Shown: in pieces, positions 24,901 through 34,021 of the stretch
How the letters are laid out: each line of letters opens with the position of its first letter
How positions within the stretch are numbered: position 1 is the first letter of the stretch
From: Azospirillum sp. B4
GTDB taxonomy: Bacteria; Pseudomonadota; Alphaproteobacteria; Azospirillales; Azospirillaceae
Assembly: GCF_000333275.1 (NCBI RefSeq)
Contig: NZ_BACU01000156.1
Coordinates: 1-39,858, forward strand
DNA length: 39,858 nt
Reading direction: 5' to 3'
The notes under the pieces: generated by a model
Seen by the model: only the letters and a program-made list of their open reading frames with translations
What the model was told of the DNA's origin: nothing
The model's database searches: none
Translations under genes and position numbers: made by a program

Positions 24901-27900
24901 TGCCAGGCTGGAAATCGGTGACGGTCAGGGAGATGTGGCTATCGAACCCTCCGGAGATGAAGCCGGGGTCCAGGACCAGGGTGTCGGCGCCGGCACCCAG
25001 GGTGACGGTATTCACGGACGGGTTGTGGCTGCTGTCCATGAAATCGGTCATGACGACGGTGACGGTATCGTCGCCGGCACCCGCGTCGATGGTGCTTTGG
25101 GCCGCGAACTCCACCGTGATGGTGTCGTTGCCCGTGCCGCCGGCGATGGTGACGGTGTCCAAGAACCGGTCGTAGTCACCGTGGAAGGAGATGTCGTCAT
25201 TACCGGCGCCGCCATCCAGCAGAACGGTGGATGCCGTGACGGATGTCGAGTATCGGCTGACATACACGGTGTCATTGCCATCCTGGCCGTACAGCCGGTC
25301 ATTGCCACCGGTGCTGTCCGACAGGGTGTCCCCGCTGTAGATGGTGCCGGGATCGCTGCCGGTGTTGCCGGCGTTGTTGCCGTACATCACGTCGTCGCCG
25401 GCGCCGCCGATCAGGGTGTCGCTACCGACACCACCTTCCAGCGTATCGCCGCCGCTTCCGGCGGTCAGGCTGTCGTTGCCGGCGAGGCCTTGGATCAGCG
25501 CACTGTTGGCGGAGCCGACCAGCGTGTCATCGCCACTCGTGCCAATGTTGGGCTGGCCGGCGTCCGTCGCGAAGGGGTCATAGCCCAGGTCCTGGGCGGT
25601 GAAGCTGGTGGCCGTGGTGTTCTGGAACGTGACCAGGGTGGTCCAACTGTCGCCGCCACCGTTGGGGTCGATCTGCAGCAGGGTGTCGGTGCCTGACTGC
25701 GTCAGCCGCAGATAGCCGGCGGCGAAGGGGTTGAGGGTGCTGCTCCAGCCCGTCAGAGCACGGGCCAGATAGCTGGCCATGGTCACCTTGTCGGTGCCGG
25801 TCTGGAAATCGGTGACGGTCAGGGAGATGTGGTTATCGAAGGATCCACTGATGAAGCCGGGGTCCAGGACCAGGGTGTCCGCGCCGGCACCCAGGGTGAC
25901 GGTATTCACGGACGGGTTGTGGCTGCTGCCCATGAAATCGGTCATGACGATGGTGACGGTATCGTCGCCGTCGCCGGCATCGATGGTGCTTTGCGCCGCG
26001 AACTCCACCGTGATGGCGTCGCTGCCCGTACCGCCGGCGATGGTGACGGTGTCCAGGAAACGGTCGTAGTTGCCCTTGAAGGAGATGGAGTCGTCGCCCG
26101 CGCCGCCATCCATCAGGATGGTGGTCGCGCTGCCCGAATAGCGGCTGACATTCAGGCTGTCGTTGCCGTCCTGGCCGTACAGCCGGTCGTTGCCGCCGGC
26201 CGTGTCCAAAAGGCTGTCGCCGTTGTAGTAGATACCGGGATCGCTGCCGGTGTTGCCGGCGTTGTTGCCGTACATCACGTCGTCGCCGGCGCCGCCGGTC
26301 AGGGTGTCGCTACCGGCCCCACCTTCCAGCGTATCGCCGCCGCTTCCGGCGGTCAGGTTGTCGTTGCCGGCGAGGCCCTGGATCAGCGCACTGTTGGCGG
26401 AGCCGACCAGCGTGTCATCGCCGCTCGTGCCGGTAGTGGCCTGGCCAGCGTCCGTCGCGAAGGGGTCATAGCCCAGGTCGCGGGCGGTGAAGCTGGTGGC
26501 CGTGGTGTTCTGGAAGGTGACCAGGGTGGACCAGCTGTCGCGGCCGCCGTTAGGGTCGATCTGCAGCAGGGTGTCGGCGCCCGACTGCGTCAGTTGCAGA
26601 TAGCCGGCGGCGAAGGGGTTGAGGGTGCTGCTCCAGCCCGTCAGCACTTGGGCCAGATAGCTGGTCAGTGTCACCTTGTCTGTGCCGGTCTGGAAATCCG
26701 TGACGGTCAGGGAGATGTTCGGATCGAAGGAGCCCCAGGCGCCACGGTCCAGCATCAGGGTGTCGGCACCGGTACCCAGGGTGACGGTGTTCACCGAGGC
26801 GCCGTGGTTGTTGCCCCAGGCATCGATCATGACGACGGTGACGGTATCGTCACCGGCGCCGGCATCGACCGTGCTCTGCGCCGCGAACTCGACCGTGATG
26901 GTGTCGTTGCCGTCACCGCCCAGAAGGGTGGCCGTGTCCAGGAAGCGGGTGCCGCCGCCATAGAAACCAACGTAGTCATCGCCGGCGCCGCCATCCAGCA
27001 GTACGGTGGTCGCGGCCCCCGAATAGCGGCTGACGGACAAGTTGTCGTTACCGTCCTGACCGTACAGCCGATCGTTGCCGCCCACGGAATCCGAGAGGGT
27101 GTCGCCGGTGTAGGTGCCGGGGTCGCTGCCGGTGTTGGCGGCGTTGTTGCCGTACATCACGTCATCGCCGGCGCCACCGGTCAGGGTGTCGTTGCCCGCC
27201 CCGCCTTCCAGCGTGTCGTTGCCGCCGTTTTCAATCAGGGTGTCATCGCCGGCGAAACCCTGGATCAGGTCGCTGCCCGTGGTCCCTGCGAGGGTGTCGT
27301 TGCCGCTGGTGCCGACGGTGGGCAGGCCGCCGGCCGGCCCGTTGGGGTCATAGCCCAGGTCGTGGGCGGTGAAGCTGGCGGCCGTGGTGTTCTGGAAGGT
27401 GACCAGGGTGGACCAGCTGTCGCCGCCGCCATTGGGGTCCACCTGCAGCAGGGTGTCGGCCCCCGACTGCGTCAGCCGTAGAAAGCCGCTGGCGAAGGGG
27501 TTGACCGTGCTGCTCCAGCCCGTCACCGCCTTGGACAGGTAACTGCTCAGGGTGACCTTGTCCGTACCGACCTGGAAATCCGTGACGGTCAGGGAGATGC
27601 CTTGGTCGTAGGTCCCGCTGATAAAACCGGGGTCCAGGACCAGGGTGTCGGCGCCCGCGCCCAGGGTGACGGTGTTCACCGATGGGTTGTGGTTGTTGCC
27701 CATGAAGTCGGTCATGACGACGGTAACGGTGTCGTCCCCGTCGCCGGCGTCGATGGTGCTTTGCGCCGCGAATTCGACCGTGATGGTGTCGTTACCTGTG
27801 CCGCCGGCGATGGAGACGGTGTCCAGGAAACGATTGCTGTCGCCTTTGAAGGAGATGTAGTCGTCGCCCGCCCCCCCATCCAGCAGGAGGGCGGCGGCGG

Positions 27901-28021
27901 CCCCCGAATAGCGGCTCACATACAGGTTGTCGCTTCCATCCAGCCCGTACACATCCAGATCGCCGCTGTTGCCGTCCGTAAGACTGTCGTTGCCGGCGGT
28001 GCCCGTCAGTGTAGAGGCCAT
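21995..28021 (-). CDS. Giant RTX calcium-binding protein with about seven repeated modules
   Basis: 2008 residues, very acidic and rich in Gly, Asp and Thr, without Cys-rich or membrane parts and without an N-terminal signal peptide. It carries dozens of RTX nonapeptides (GGAGDDVMYGNN, GNDTLEGGSGSDTLTGG), which bind Ca2+ outside the cell as beta-rolls. The chain is one ~295-residue unit repeated about 6.8 times (882-897 bp in DNA). Unit ends marked by DLGYDP lie near 27346, 26464, 25577, 24682, 23792 and 22903, and the last unit ends at the C-terminus with DLGYTP. Each unit ends with a block (LTVTDFQVGTDKV ... DTLLQIDxNGGGDSW ... LVTFQNTTATSF) that resembles the C-terminal target domain of type I secreted proteins. 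It is probably exported by an ABC exporter, a surface or adhesion protein. No toxin or enzyme domain is seen. The start at 28021 follows CAGGGA. Confidence 0.93.
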   Translation of the reverse strand: MASTLTGTAGNDSLTDGNSGDLDVYGLDGSDNLYVSRYSGAAAALLLDGGAGDDYISFKGDSNRFLDTVSIAGGTGNDTITVEFAAQSTIDAGDGDDTVTVVMTDFMGNNHNPSVNTVTLGAGADTLVLDPGFISGTYDQGISLTVTDFQVGTDKVTLSSYLSKAVTGWSSTVNPFASGFLRLTQSGADTLLQVDPNGGGDSWSTLVTFQNTTAASFTAHDLGYDPNGPAGGLPTVGTSGNDTLAGTTGSDLIQGFAGDDTLIENGGNDTLEGGAGNDTLTGGAGDDVMYGNNAANTGSDPGTYTGDTLSDSVGGNDRLYGQDGNDNLSVSRYSGAATTVLLDGGAGDDYVGFYGGGTRFLDTATLLGGDGNDTITVEFAAQSTVDAGAGDDTVTVVMIDAWGNNHGASVNTVTLGTGADTLMLDRGAWGSFDPNISLTVTDFQTGTDKVTLTSYLAQVLTGWSSTLNPFAAGYLQLTQSGADTLLQIDPNGGRDSWSTLVTFQNTTATSFTARDLGYDPFATDAGQATTGTSGDDTLVGSANSALIQGLAGNDNLTAGSGGDTLEGGAGSDTLTGGAGDDVMYGNNAGNTGSDPGIYYNGDSLLDTAGGNDRLYGQDGNDSLNVSRYSGSATTILMDGGAGDDSISFKGNYDRFLDTVTIAGGTGSDAITVEFAAQSTIDAGDGDDTVTIVMTDFMGSSHNPSVNTVTLGAGADTLVLDPGFISGSFDNHISLTVTDFQTGTDKVTMASYLARALTGWSSTLNPFAAGYLRLTQSGTDTLLQIDPNGGGDSWTTLVTFQNTTATSFTAQDLGYDPFATDAGQPNIGTSGDDTLVGSANSALIQGLAGNDSLTAGSGGDTLEGGVGSDTLIGGAGDDVMYGNNAGNTGSDPGTIYSGDTLSDSTGGNDRLYGQDGNDTVYVSRYSTSVTASTVLLDGGAGNDDISFHGDYDRFLDTVTIAGGTGNDTITVEFAAQSTIDAGAGDDTVTVVMTDFMDSSHNPSVNTVTLGAGADTLVLDPGFISGGFDSHISLTVTDFQPGTDKVTLAGYLSKALTGWSTTVNPFAAGYLRLTQSGTDTLLQIDTNGGGDGWSTLVTFQNTTATSFTARDLGYDPYGSVAGPSNVGTSGDDILVGSAGSELIQGFAGNDVLTAVGGNDTLEGGSGSDTLNGGSGDDVLYGNNAANSGSDAGSFLGGDSLSDTAGGNDQLYGQDGNDSLYVSRYSGSGAASTILMDGGAGDDYITFTGGDGRFLDTVTVTGGDGNDTIKVQYAAHGTIDAGAGNDTVTVTMATFGGSHNASANTVTLGAGTDTLILDPGFISSGVDRNISLTVTDFQVGTDTVSMASYLSSALTEWSTTVNPFAAGYLRLTQSGSDTLLQIDANGGGDSWSTLATFQNTTATSFTTHDLGYDPFATEAGSSNTGTSGNDTLVGSAGSELIQGFAGNDSLTAKGGNDTLEGGSGSDTLTGGAGDDVMYGNNAANSGSDTGTIVGGDSLSDSAGGNDRLYGQDGNDSLSVYRYSGAATTVLLDGGAGDDYLVFKGDATRFLDTVTLTGGDGNDHISVEFAAQSTIDAGTGDDTVTVVMTDYMGSNHNASVNTVTLGAGADTLVLDPGFISGGFDSHISLTVTDFQPGTDKVTLGGYLSKVLTGWSSTVNPFAAGYLHLMQSGADTLLQIDTNGGGDSWSTLVTFQNTTATSFTTQDLGYDPLGTGSGQSNVGTSGNDILVGSATSQLIQGFAGNDSLTAGSAGDTLEGGKGSDTLTGGAGSDVIYGNNAANTGDDPGSFSGGDTLMDTSGGNDQLYGQDGNDNLIVDRYSGAATTVLLDGGAGDDYLTFKASGDHFVDTVTLLGGDGNDIINVEGAAHSTIDAGAGNDTVIVTTTNYVGSTPGVGTSNNTITLGDGVDTLMVNPPFFGSFNASAIITVTDFQVGTDHLNLTPLLSGVTSGWNSTTNPFDGGYLQLKQSGSDTLLQIDTDGGANSWSTVMTLQNTTATSFTTADLGYTPTRVS

Positions 28022-28616
28022 GATGCGTCCCTGTAGGTAGGCTTAGTCATACTCGCGGCGAGTGTATTGGCATGTTTGCAAAAAACCACAAGATTCTTGC
28101 GCCGATTATGGTGACGATAAAATGTCAGGACTGCATACGGGCGTATTCTGAAAGTTCGGCCAGCCGAAGGCGTTAAATGCGCCTTGTATTCATCTGTGGT
28201 TAACGCGAATGACTGCCCCGTATATTCCCTGAGCGATCCCGGGAAATTGATTTGATGTTTTTTTGACACGTTAATATTTCTCGGGGAAGCAAGACCGCCG
28301 CCTCGTATCCAGATATAGGCGCTTTATTAAATTTTCCATTCGACAAGGCGGGCAAGAATGCCGCTCAAGGTCTCCGGTGAAGACACCGCTGACGGTTATT
28401 GTGAGGGATGCTGTGGCGCATCCGATATATTTCCAGTTTTATAGGTGGTGCGGATTTTGCGATGGGGATCAGGCGCCCACCCACCCGGCTCAGGTTGGGC
28501 GGCCGGCCAATATATTTGCAGCGATAGGCCTGTGTATTGATGCTGGAAGGCGGGACGCTATCTTCTTTCCAACACCCAAGGCGACAGACCGGTGCGACTC
28601 TATGTCGCGGCCGCGC
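28022..28616. other. Intergenic region upstream of the RTX gene, no gene seen
   Basis: About 595 bases of lower GC than the surroundings. It must hold the RTX promoter (minus strand), but I see no clear -35/-10 pair. A TTGACA hexamer at about 28264 on the plus strand has no gene to drive. ACTCG-CGG-CGAGT near 28050 is a small palindrome 30 bases before the RTX start. ORFs here are short and have no coding character. Confidence 0.5.
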
Positions 28617-30650
<2,034 letters not shown>

Positions 30651-30716
30651 TCATGGCGGCATTGTGGTCATCTTGCCATCATGCGCGCGGTCTTGGCCGC
30701 ACCGGACGCCGTTCCC

Positions 30717-32093
30717 ATGAAGCAAATCCGCCTGAACGCCTTCGACATGAACTGTGTCGGCCACATCCACCAGGGCCTGTGGCGCCACCCGCGCGACCGT
30801 TCGACGCAATACACCAACCTGGCCTATTGGACGGACCTGGCACGCACCCTGGAACGGGGCCTGTTCGACGGGCTGTTCCTGGCCGACGTGCTGGGCGTCT
30901 ACGACGTCTACCAGGGCGGGCCGGACGCGGCGGTGCGTGACGCGGTGCAGGTGCCGGTGGGCGATCCCATGCTGCTGATCCCGGCCATGGCGGCCACCAC
31001 CACGCACCTGGGGTTCGGCGTCACCGCCAATTTGAGTTATGAGCCGCCCTACACCTTCGCCCGGCGCATGAGCACGCTGGACCACCTGACGGGCGGGCGC
31101 GTCGGCTGGAACATCGTCACCGGCTACCTGGACAGCGCCGCCCGCGCCCTGGGGCTGGACGGCCAGGCGGCGCACGACGACCGCTACGCCGTGGCCGAGG
31201 AATACATGGACGTGGTCTACCGCCTGTGGGAAGGCAGCTGGGCCGACGACGCCGTGCGCCGCGACCGCGCCGCCGGCGTCTACGCCGACCCGTCCCGCGT
31301 ACGCGCCATCCGCCACCACGGTCCCCATTTCCGGATGGAGGGCGTGCACTTGGCCGAGCCCTCGCCCCAGCGCACGCCGGTGCTCTACCAGGCGGGGTCG
31401 TCCGACCGGGGGCGCCGGTTCGCCGCCGCCCATGCCGAATGCGTCTTCGTCAACGGCGGGCCCAAGCCGCACGTCGCCCGCCTGGTGGCCGACCTGCGCG
31501 ACCTGGCCCGCAGCCTGGGCCGCGACCCGGCGGACCTGAAGGTCTTCGTCGGCGCCACGGTGGTGACGGCGGAAACCGATGCCCTGGCCCAGGCCAGGCT
31601 GGCGGACTATGAGCGATACGCCAGCGTGGAGGGCGCCTTGGCCCACGCCTCCGCCTCCCTGGGCATCGACTTCGCCGCCAAGGATTGGGATGAGCCCATC
31701 CACGCCGGGCAGAGCCAGGCCGTCACCTCCAACATCGAGAACCAGGCCGCCCGCCGGCCGGACAAGGTGCTGACCCGGCGTGGCCTTGTGGACGGGCTGA
31801 CGCTGGGCGGGCGGCAGGCGCCCATCGTCGGCGGGCCGGCCACGGTGGCGGACGAACTGACGGCCTGGGTGCGCGAGGCGGACGTGGACGGCTTCATCCT
31901 GGCGCGCACGGTGACGCCGGAATGCTTCACCGACTTCATCGACCTGGTGGTGCCGGAGTTGCAGCGCCGGGGCGCCTACAAGACCGGCTACGCGCCCGGC
32001 ACGTTGCGGGAGAAGCTGTCCGGCCCGGATGGCGGATCAGCGGGCGCCCGCCTGCCGGAGGGGCATCCGGCGGCCAGTCGGCGCTGGGTTTAG
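30717..32093 (+). CDS. LLM-class flavin-dependent monooxygenase (NtaA/SnaA/DszA family)
   Basis: 458 residues from the ATG at 30717 (MKQIRLNAFDMNC); an in-frame ATG at 30681 is possible, and neither has a strong ribosome site. It is a TIM-barrel FMNH2-dependent monooxygenase: HIHQGLWRHPRD, GLFDGLFLADVLGVYDVY, LGFGVTANLSYEPPYTFARR, LTGGRVGWNIVTGYLDSAAR, TPVLYQAGSSDRGR. This group oxidises organosulfur compounds, nitrilotriacetate and similar molecules and needs a separate flavin reductase; none is next to it. The SlyB-like gene is divergent. Confidence 0.94.
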   Translation: MKQIRLNAFDMNCVGHIHQGLWRHPRDRSTQYTNLAYWTDLARTLERGLFDGLFLADVLGVYDVYQGGPDAAVRDAVQVPVGDPMLLIPAMAATTTHLGFGVTANLSYEPPYTFARRMSTLDHLTGGRVGWNIVTGYLDSAARALGLDGQAAHDDRYAVAEEYMDVVYRLWEGSWADDAVRRDRAAGVYADPSRVRAIRHHGPHFRMEGVHLAEPSPQRTPVLYQAGSSDRGRRFAAAHAECVFVNGGPKPHVARLVADLRDLARSLGRDPADLKVFVGATVVTAETDALAQARLADYERYASVEGALAHASASLGIDFAAKDWDEPIHAGQSQAVTSNIENQAARRPDKVLTRRGLVDGLTLGGRQAPIVGGPATVADELTAWVREADVDGFILARTVTPECFTDFIDLVVPELQRRGAYKTGYAPGTLREKLSGPDGGSAGARLPEGHPAASRRWV

Positions 32094-32752
32094 GCGAGGA
32101 CGTCGCTCAGATAGAGGCTGGCGGCGCGGGCCAGGCCACCCATCGCCTTTTCGCCCACGGCGGGGTCGGGCTCGTCGGCCAGGGCGGCGGCGGCCTTCAT
32201 CATCTGCAGCACGGTGACGGCCAGGGTCGCCGCCCGGTCCGGCGGCAGGTCCGGCGCCTTGGCGCGCAAAACGCCGGCCACGGCCGCGCGCAGGCTGGCG
32301 CGCAGCTGGCCCTGCTGCGCCACCATGTCCGGCCGGGCGTCGATCAGGGCGAAGGCGGCGCGGCGCTCCACCTTCAGGCTGGGGAGGACGGCCATGAGGG
32401 TGGCGCCCAGCTCGGCCGGGGATAGGGCGGGGGCCTGAACCTCCACCTCCGCCATCAGGGCCATCAGCGCCTCCCCGTACCGCACCAGCAGGGCGTCCGC
32501 CAGCACCGCCTTGGTGGGGAAGAACTGGTAGAGCGAGCCGATGGGCGCCCCGGCCCGCGCCGCGATTTCCGTCATCGTGGCGGCGTCATAGCCCTTTTCC
32601 GCGAACACGGCGCTGGCGGCGGCCATCAGCGCGGCCACGCGGGCGCGCCCCCGCTCACGGCTGGGGGGCTTCGGCGTGGCGGACGGGGCGGCGGCGGGTG
32701 CGGCAGTGGTGTCGGTTGACTTTTGTGAGGGCATTCTCATAAAACTTTTCAT
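32090..32752 (-). CDS. TetR-family transcriptional repressor
   Basis: 220 residues from the ATG at 32752, which has GAGGG at a good distance; ATGs at 32740 and 32734 are alternatives. The frame is open much further upstream (to 33130) but that is antisense to the isochorismatase gene. The TetR HTH follows a Pro/Ala linker: ALMAAASAVFAEKGYDAATM, TEIAARAGAPIGSLYQFFPT. The ligand domain is Ala-rich and not diagnostic. It diverges from the isochorismatase-like gene and overlaps the LLM gene end by 4 bases. Twin palindromes (32726-32765) cover its own start, so it probably represses itself and the neighbour. Confidence 0.92.
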   Translation of the reverse strand: MKSFMRMPSQKSTDTTAAPAAAPSATPKPPSRERGRARVAALMAAASAVFAEKGYDAATMTEIAARAGAPIGSLYQFFPTKAVLADALLVRYGEALMALMAEVEVQAPALSPAELGATLMAVLPSLKVERRAAFALIDARPDMVAQQGQLRASLRAAVAGVLRAKAPDLPPDRAATLAVTVLQMMKAAAALADEPDPAVGEKAMGGLARAASLYLSDVLA

Positions 32753-32765
32753 GAGGATGCCCTCA
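32716..32765. promoter_or_regulatory. Twin TetR operator and promoter for the isochorismatase-like gene
   Basis: Two 14-bp sites, TGAG-GGCATT-CTCA (32726-32739) and TGAG-GATGCC-CTCA (32752-32765), are each palindromic at the ends and together form a larger inverted repeat with 15-base arms, one mismatch and a 10-base spacer. A TTGACT -35 (32716-32721) and a CATAAA -10 (32738-32743, 16-base spacing) point toward the isochorismatase gene, so a bound repressor would block it. The same DNA covers the TetR ribosome site and start codons. Confidence 0.75.
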
Positions 32766-32822
32766 TATTCCCACGCGGGGCGTTCGTCGTCCATTCCCAT
32801 GATCTCCCGACACGAGGTTGCC

Positions 32823-33392
32823 ATGACCGTCACCCTGGATCCCAAGACCACCGCCCTGGTGCTGATCGACCTGCAGCACGGCATCATCAACCTGCCGACC
32901 GCACCCCACACGGGGGCGGAGGTGCTGGCCCGGGCCAAGCCGCTGGCCGACCGCTTCCGCGCGGCGGGGGCGCCGGTGGTGCTGGTGCGCGTGGCCTTCG
33001 CGCCGGATTTCAGCGATGCGCCGCGCCAGCCGACGGACCAGGCCATGGCCCATCCGCCCGGCGGCTTCCCGGACAACTGGTCCACGCTGGATGAGGGGCT
33101 GGTGCGGCCCGGCGACATCATCGTCACCAAGCGCCAGTGGGGCGCCTTCTACGGCACGGACCTGGACCTGCAACTGCGCCGCCGGGGCATCACCACCATC
33201 GTGCTGGCCGGCATCGCCACCAACATCGGCGTGGAGTCCACCGCCCGCAGCGCCTGGGAACACGGCTACGCCTTGGTGTTCCCCACCGACGTCATGGCCA
33301 CCTTCACCGCCGAGATGCAGGACTTCGCCCTCAAGACCATCTTCCCCCGCTTGGGCCGACTGACGACCAGCGCGGAGATAACGCTCGGCTGA
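32823..33392 (+). CDS. Isochorismatase-family hydrolase lacking the nucleophilic Cys
   Basis: 189 residues. It has the family fold: ALVLIDLQHGI with catalytic Asp16, IVTKRQWGAFYGTDLD with Lys103, and LAGIATNIGVESTARSAWEH. The last motif holds the catalytic Cys in cysteine hydrolases, but here Gly136 takes that place, as in true isochorismatases and a subgroup of unknown substrate. It is cytoplasmic. It diverges from a TetR repressor and shares twin operators with it, so it is likely induced by a small molecule. Confidence 0.92.
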   Translation: MTVTLDPKTTALVLIDLQHGIINLPTAPHTGAEVLARAKPLADRFRAAGAPVVLVRVAFAPDFSDAPRQPTDQAMAHPPGGFPDNWSTLDEGLVRPGDIIVTKRQWGAFYGTDLDLQLRRRGITTIVLAGIATNIGVESTARSAWEHGYALVFPTDVMATFTAEMQDFALKTIFPRLGRLTTSAEITLG

Positions 33393-33418
33393 AACGCCGG
33401 GGGCTGAACCGGTGGGCG

Positions 33419-33583
33419 CTAAGCCGCATAAAGCAGCATGAACAGCAGGGGGGAGGTGTCGTGGACCAGCGCCCGTATCTCCCCCTCCGTCACCCGATCG
33501 CGCGCCATCAGCAGGCGCACGATGGGCTCGGCCAGTATGTCGTCCAGCGTCGCTTCCCCGCTTTCGGTTCTGGTTTGCGGCAC
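33419..33583 (-). CDS. Small protein of 54 residues, function unknown
   Basis: Starts with GTG at 33583, preceded by AAGGGG at 8-9 bases. The core TLDDILAEPIVRLLMARDRV followed by TEGEIRALV looks like a conserved helical small protein of a kind I associate with Azospirillum-like genomes (from memory, not checked). No membrane segment is certain; the end (PLLFMLLYAA) is hydrophobic. It ends tail-to-tail with the isochorismatase gene, 26 bases apart. Confidence 0.65.
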   Translation of the reverse strand: MPQTRTESGEATLDDILAEPIVRLLMARDRVTEGEIRALVHDTSPLLFMLLYAA

Positions 33584-33773
33584 GATGATCCCCTTCCGCC
33601 TTGGTGGAAACTTTGGGGGGTAGGATGCTAATATTAAGAATTATTCGCAACTAGTCATTTTGGCACCACACCTCCGGCGTTCGCGGAGGGGCGGGATCAC
33701 TCTGGCACGGAGCGTTTTGCGCCATCGATGGCAGCAATGGCGCGGGGTGCCTTTTAGAAACCCGTTGAAATCT

Positions 33774-33974
33774 TTACCAGCTGGCCAAAGGGCGCTCCTC
33801 GTTGTTCGAGTCCCGCCAGGGTTTACAGTAGCTGGCCACCAGATGTGTGGGGTACTCTACACCCGTGATCCGGCAGCGCCGTTCGATTTGGCTGATGCGC
33901 TGCCGGAATAGACCCTGGCTGACATAGGCGGGAATAGTCGCGCTGCGGTTGGTTTCCGGGATGGACGCCTCCGC
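33774..33974 (-). pseudogene. HNH endonuclease remnant
   Basis: An open stretch of 67 codons without a start, between stop codons. It reads YVSQGLFRQRISQIERRCRI then TGVEYPTHLVASYCKPWRDS and NNEERP, which is the HNH domain of predicted restriction-type HNH endonucleases (family form: RCxxTG...LLxASHIKPWRDSxNxERL). The active-site His of ASHIKPW is replaced by Tyr, and the rest of the domain (NGLLL...DxLFD) is lost or out of frame after 33790. The N-terminal part is absent. It is a dead fragment of a transferred gene. Confidence 0.75.
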
Positions 33975-34021
33975 CTACTTCATGATGCAGATCCTATCTG
34001 ATTGGTTAATCAAGCGTCTAA

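Noticed and set aside
22223..27481. Long plus-strand ORFs (up to 550 codons) opposite the RTX gene
   Set aside because: They are rich in Val, Ala, Gly and Gln with repeats that mirror the RTX repeats; the minus strand carries true RTX motifs. They are antisense shadows of GC-rich repeated coding DNA.
22000..28000. Regular repeats as a possible CRISPR array
   Set aside because: The period is ~890 bp and coding (RTX units); there are no short direct repeats with unique spacers anywhere in the window.
28006..28269. 87-codon minus-strand ORF overlapping the RTX start
   Set aside because: It occupies the RTX promoter/leader, has no ribosome site and no coding character.
28264..28300. TTGACA followed by AT-rich DNA as a plus-strand promoter
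   Set aside because: No plus-strand gene follows for 2.4 kb; probably chance in AT-rich DNA.
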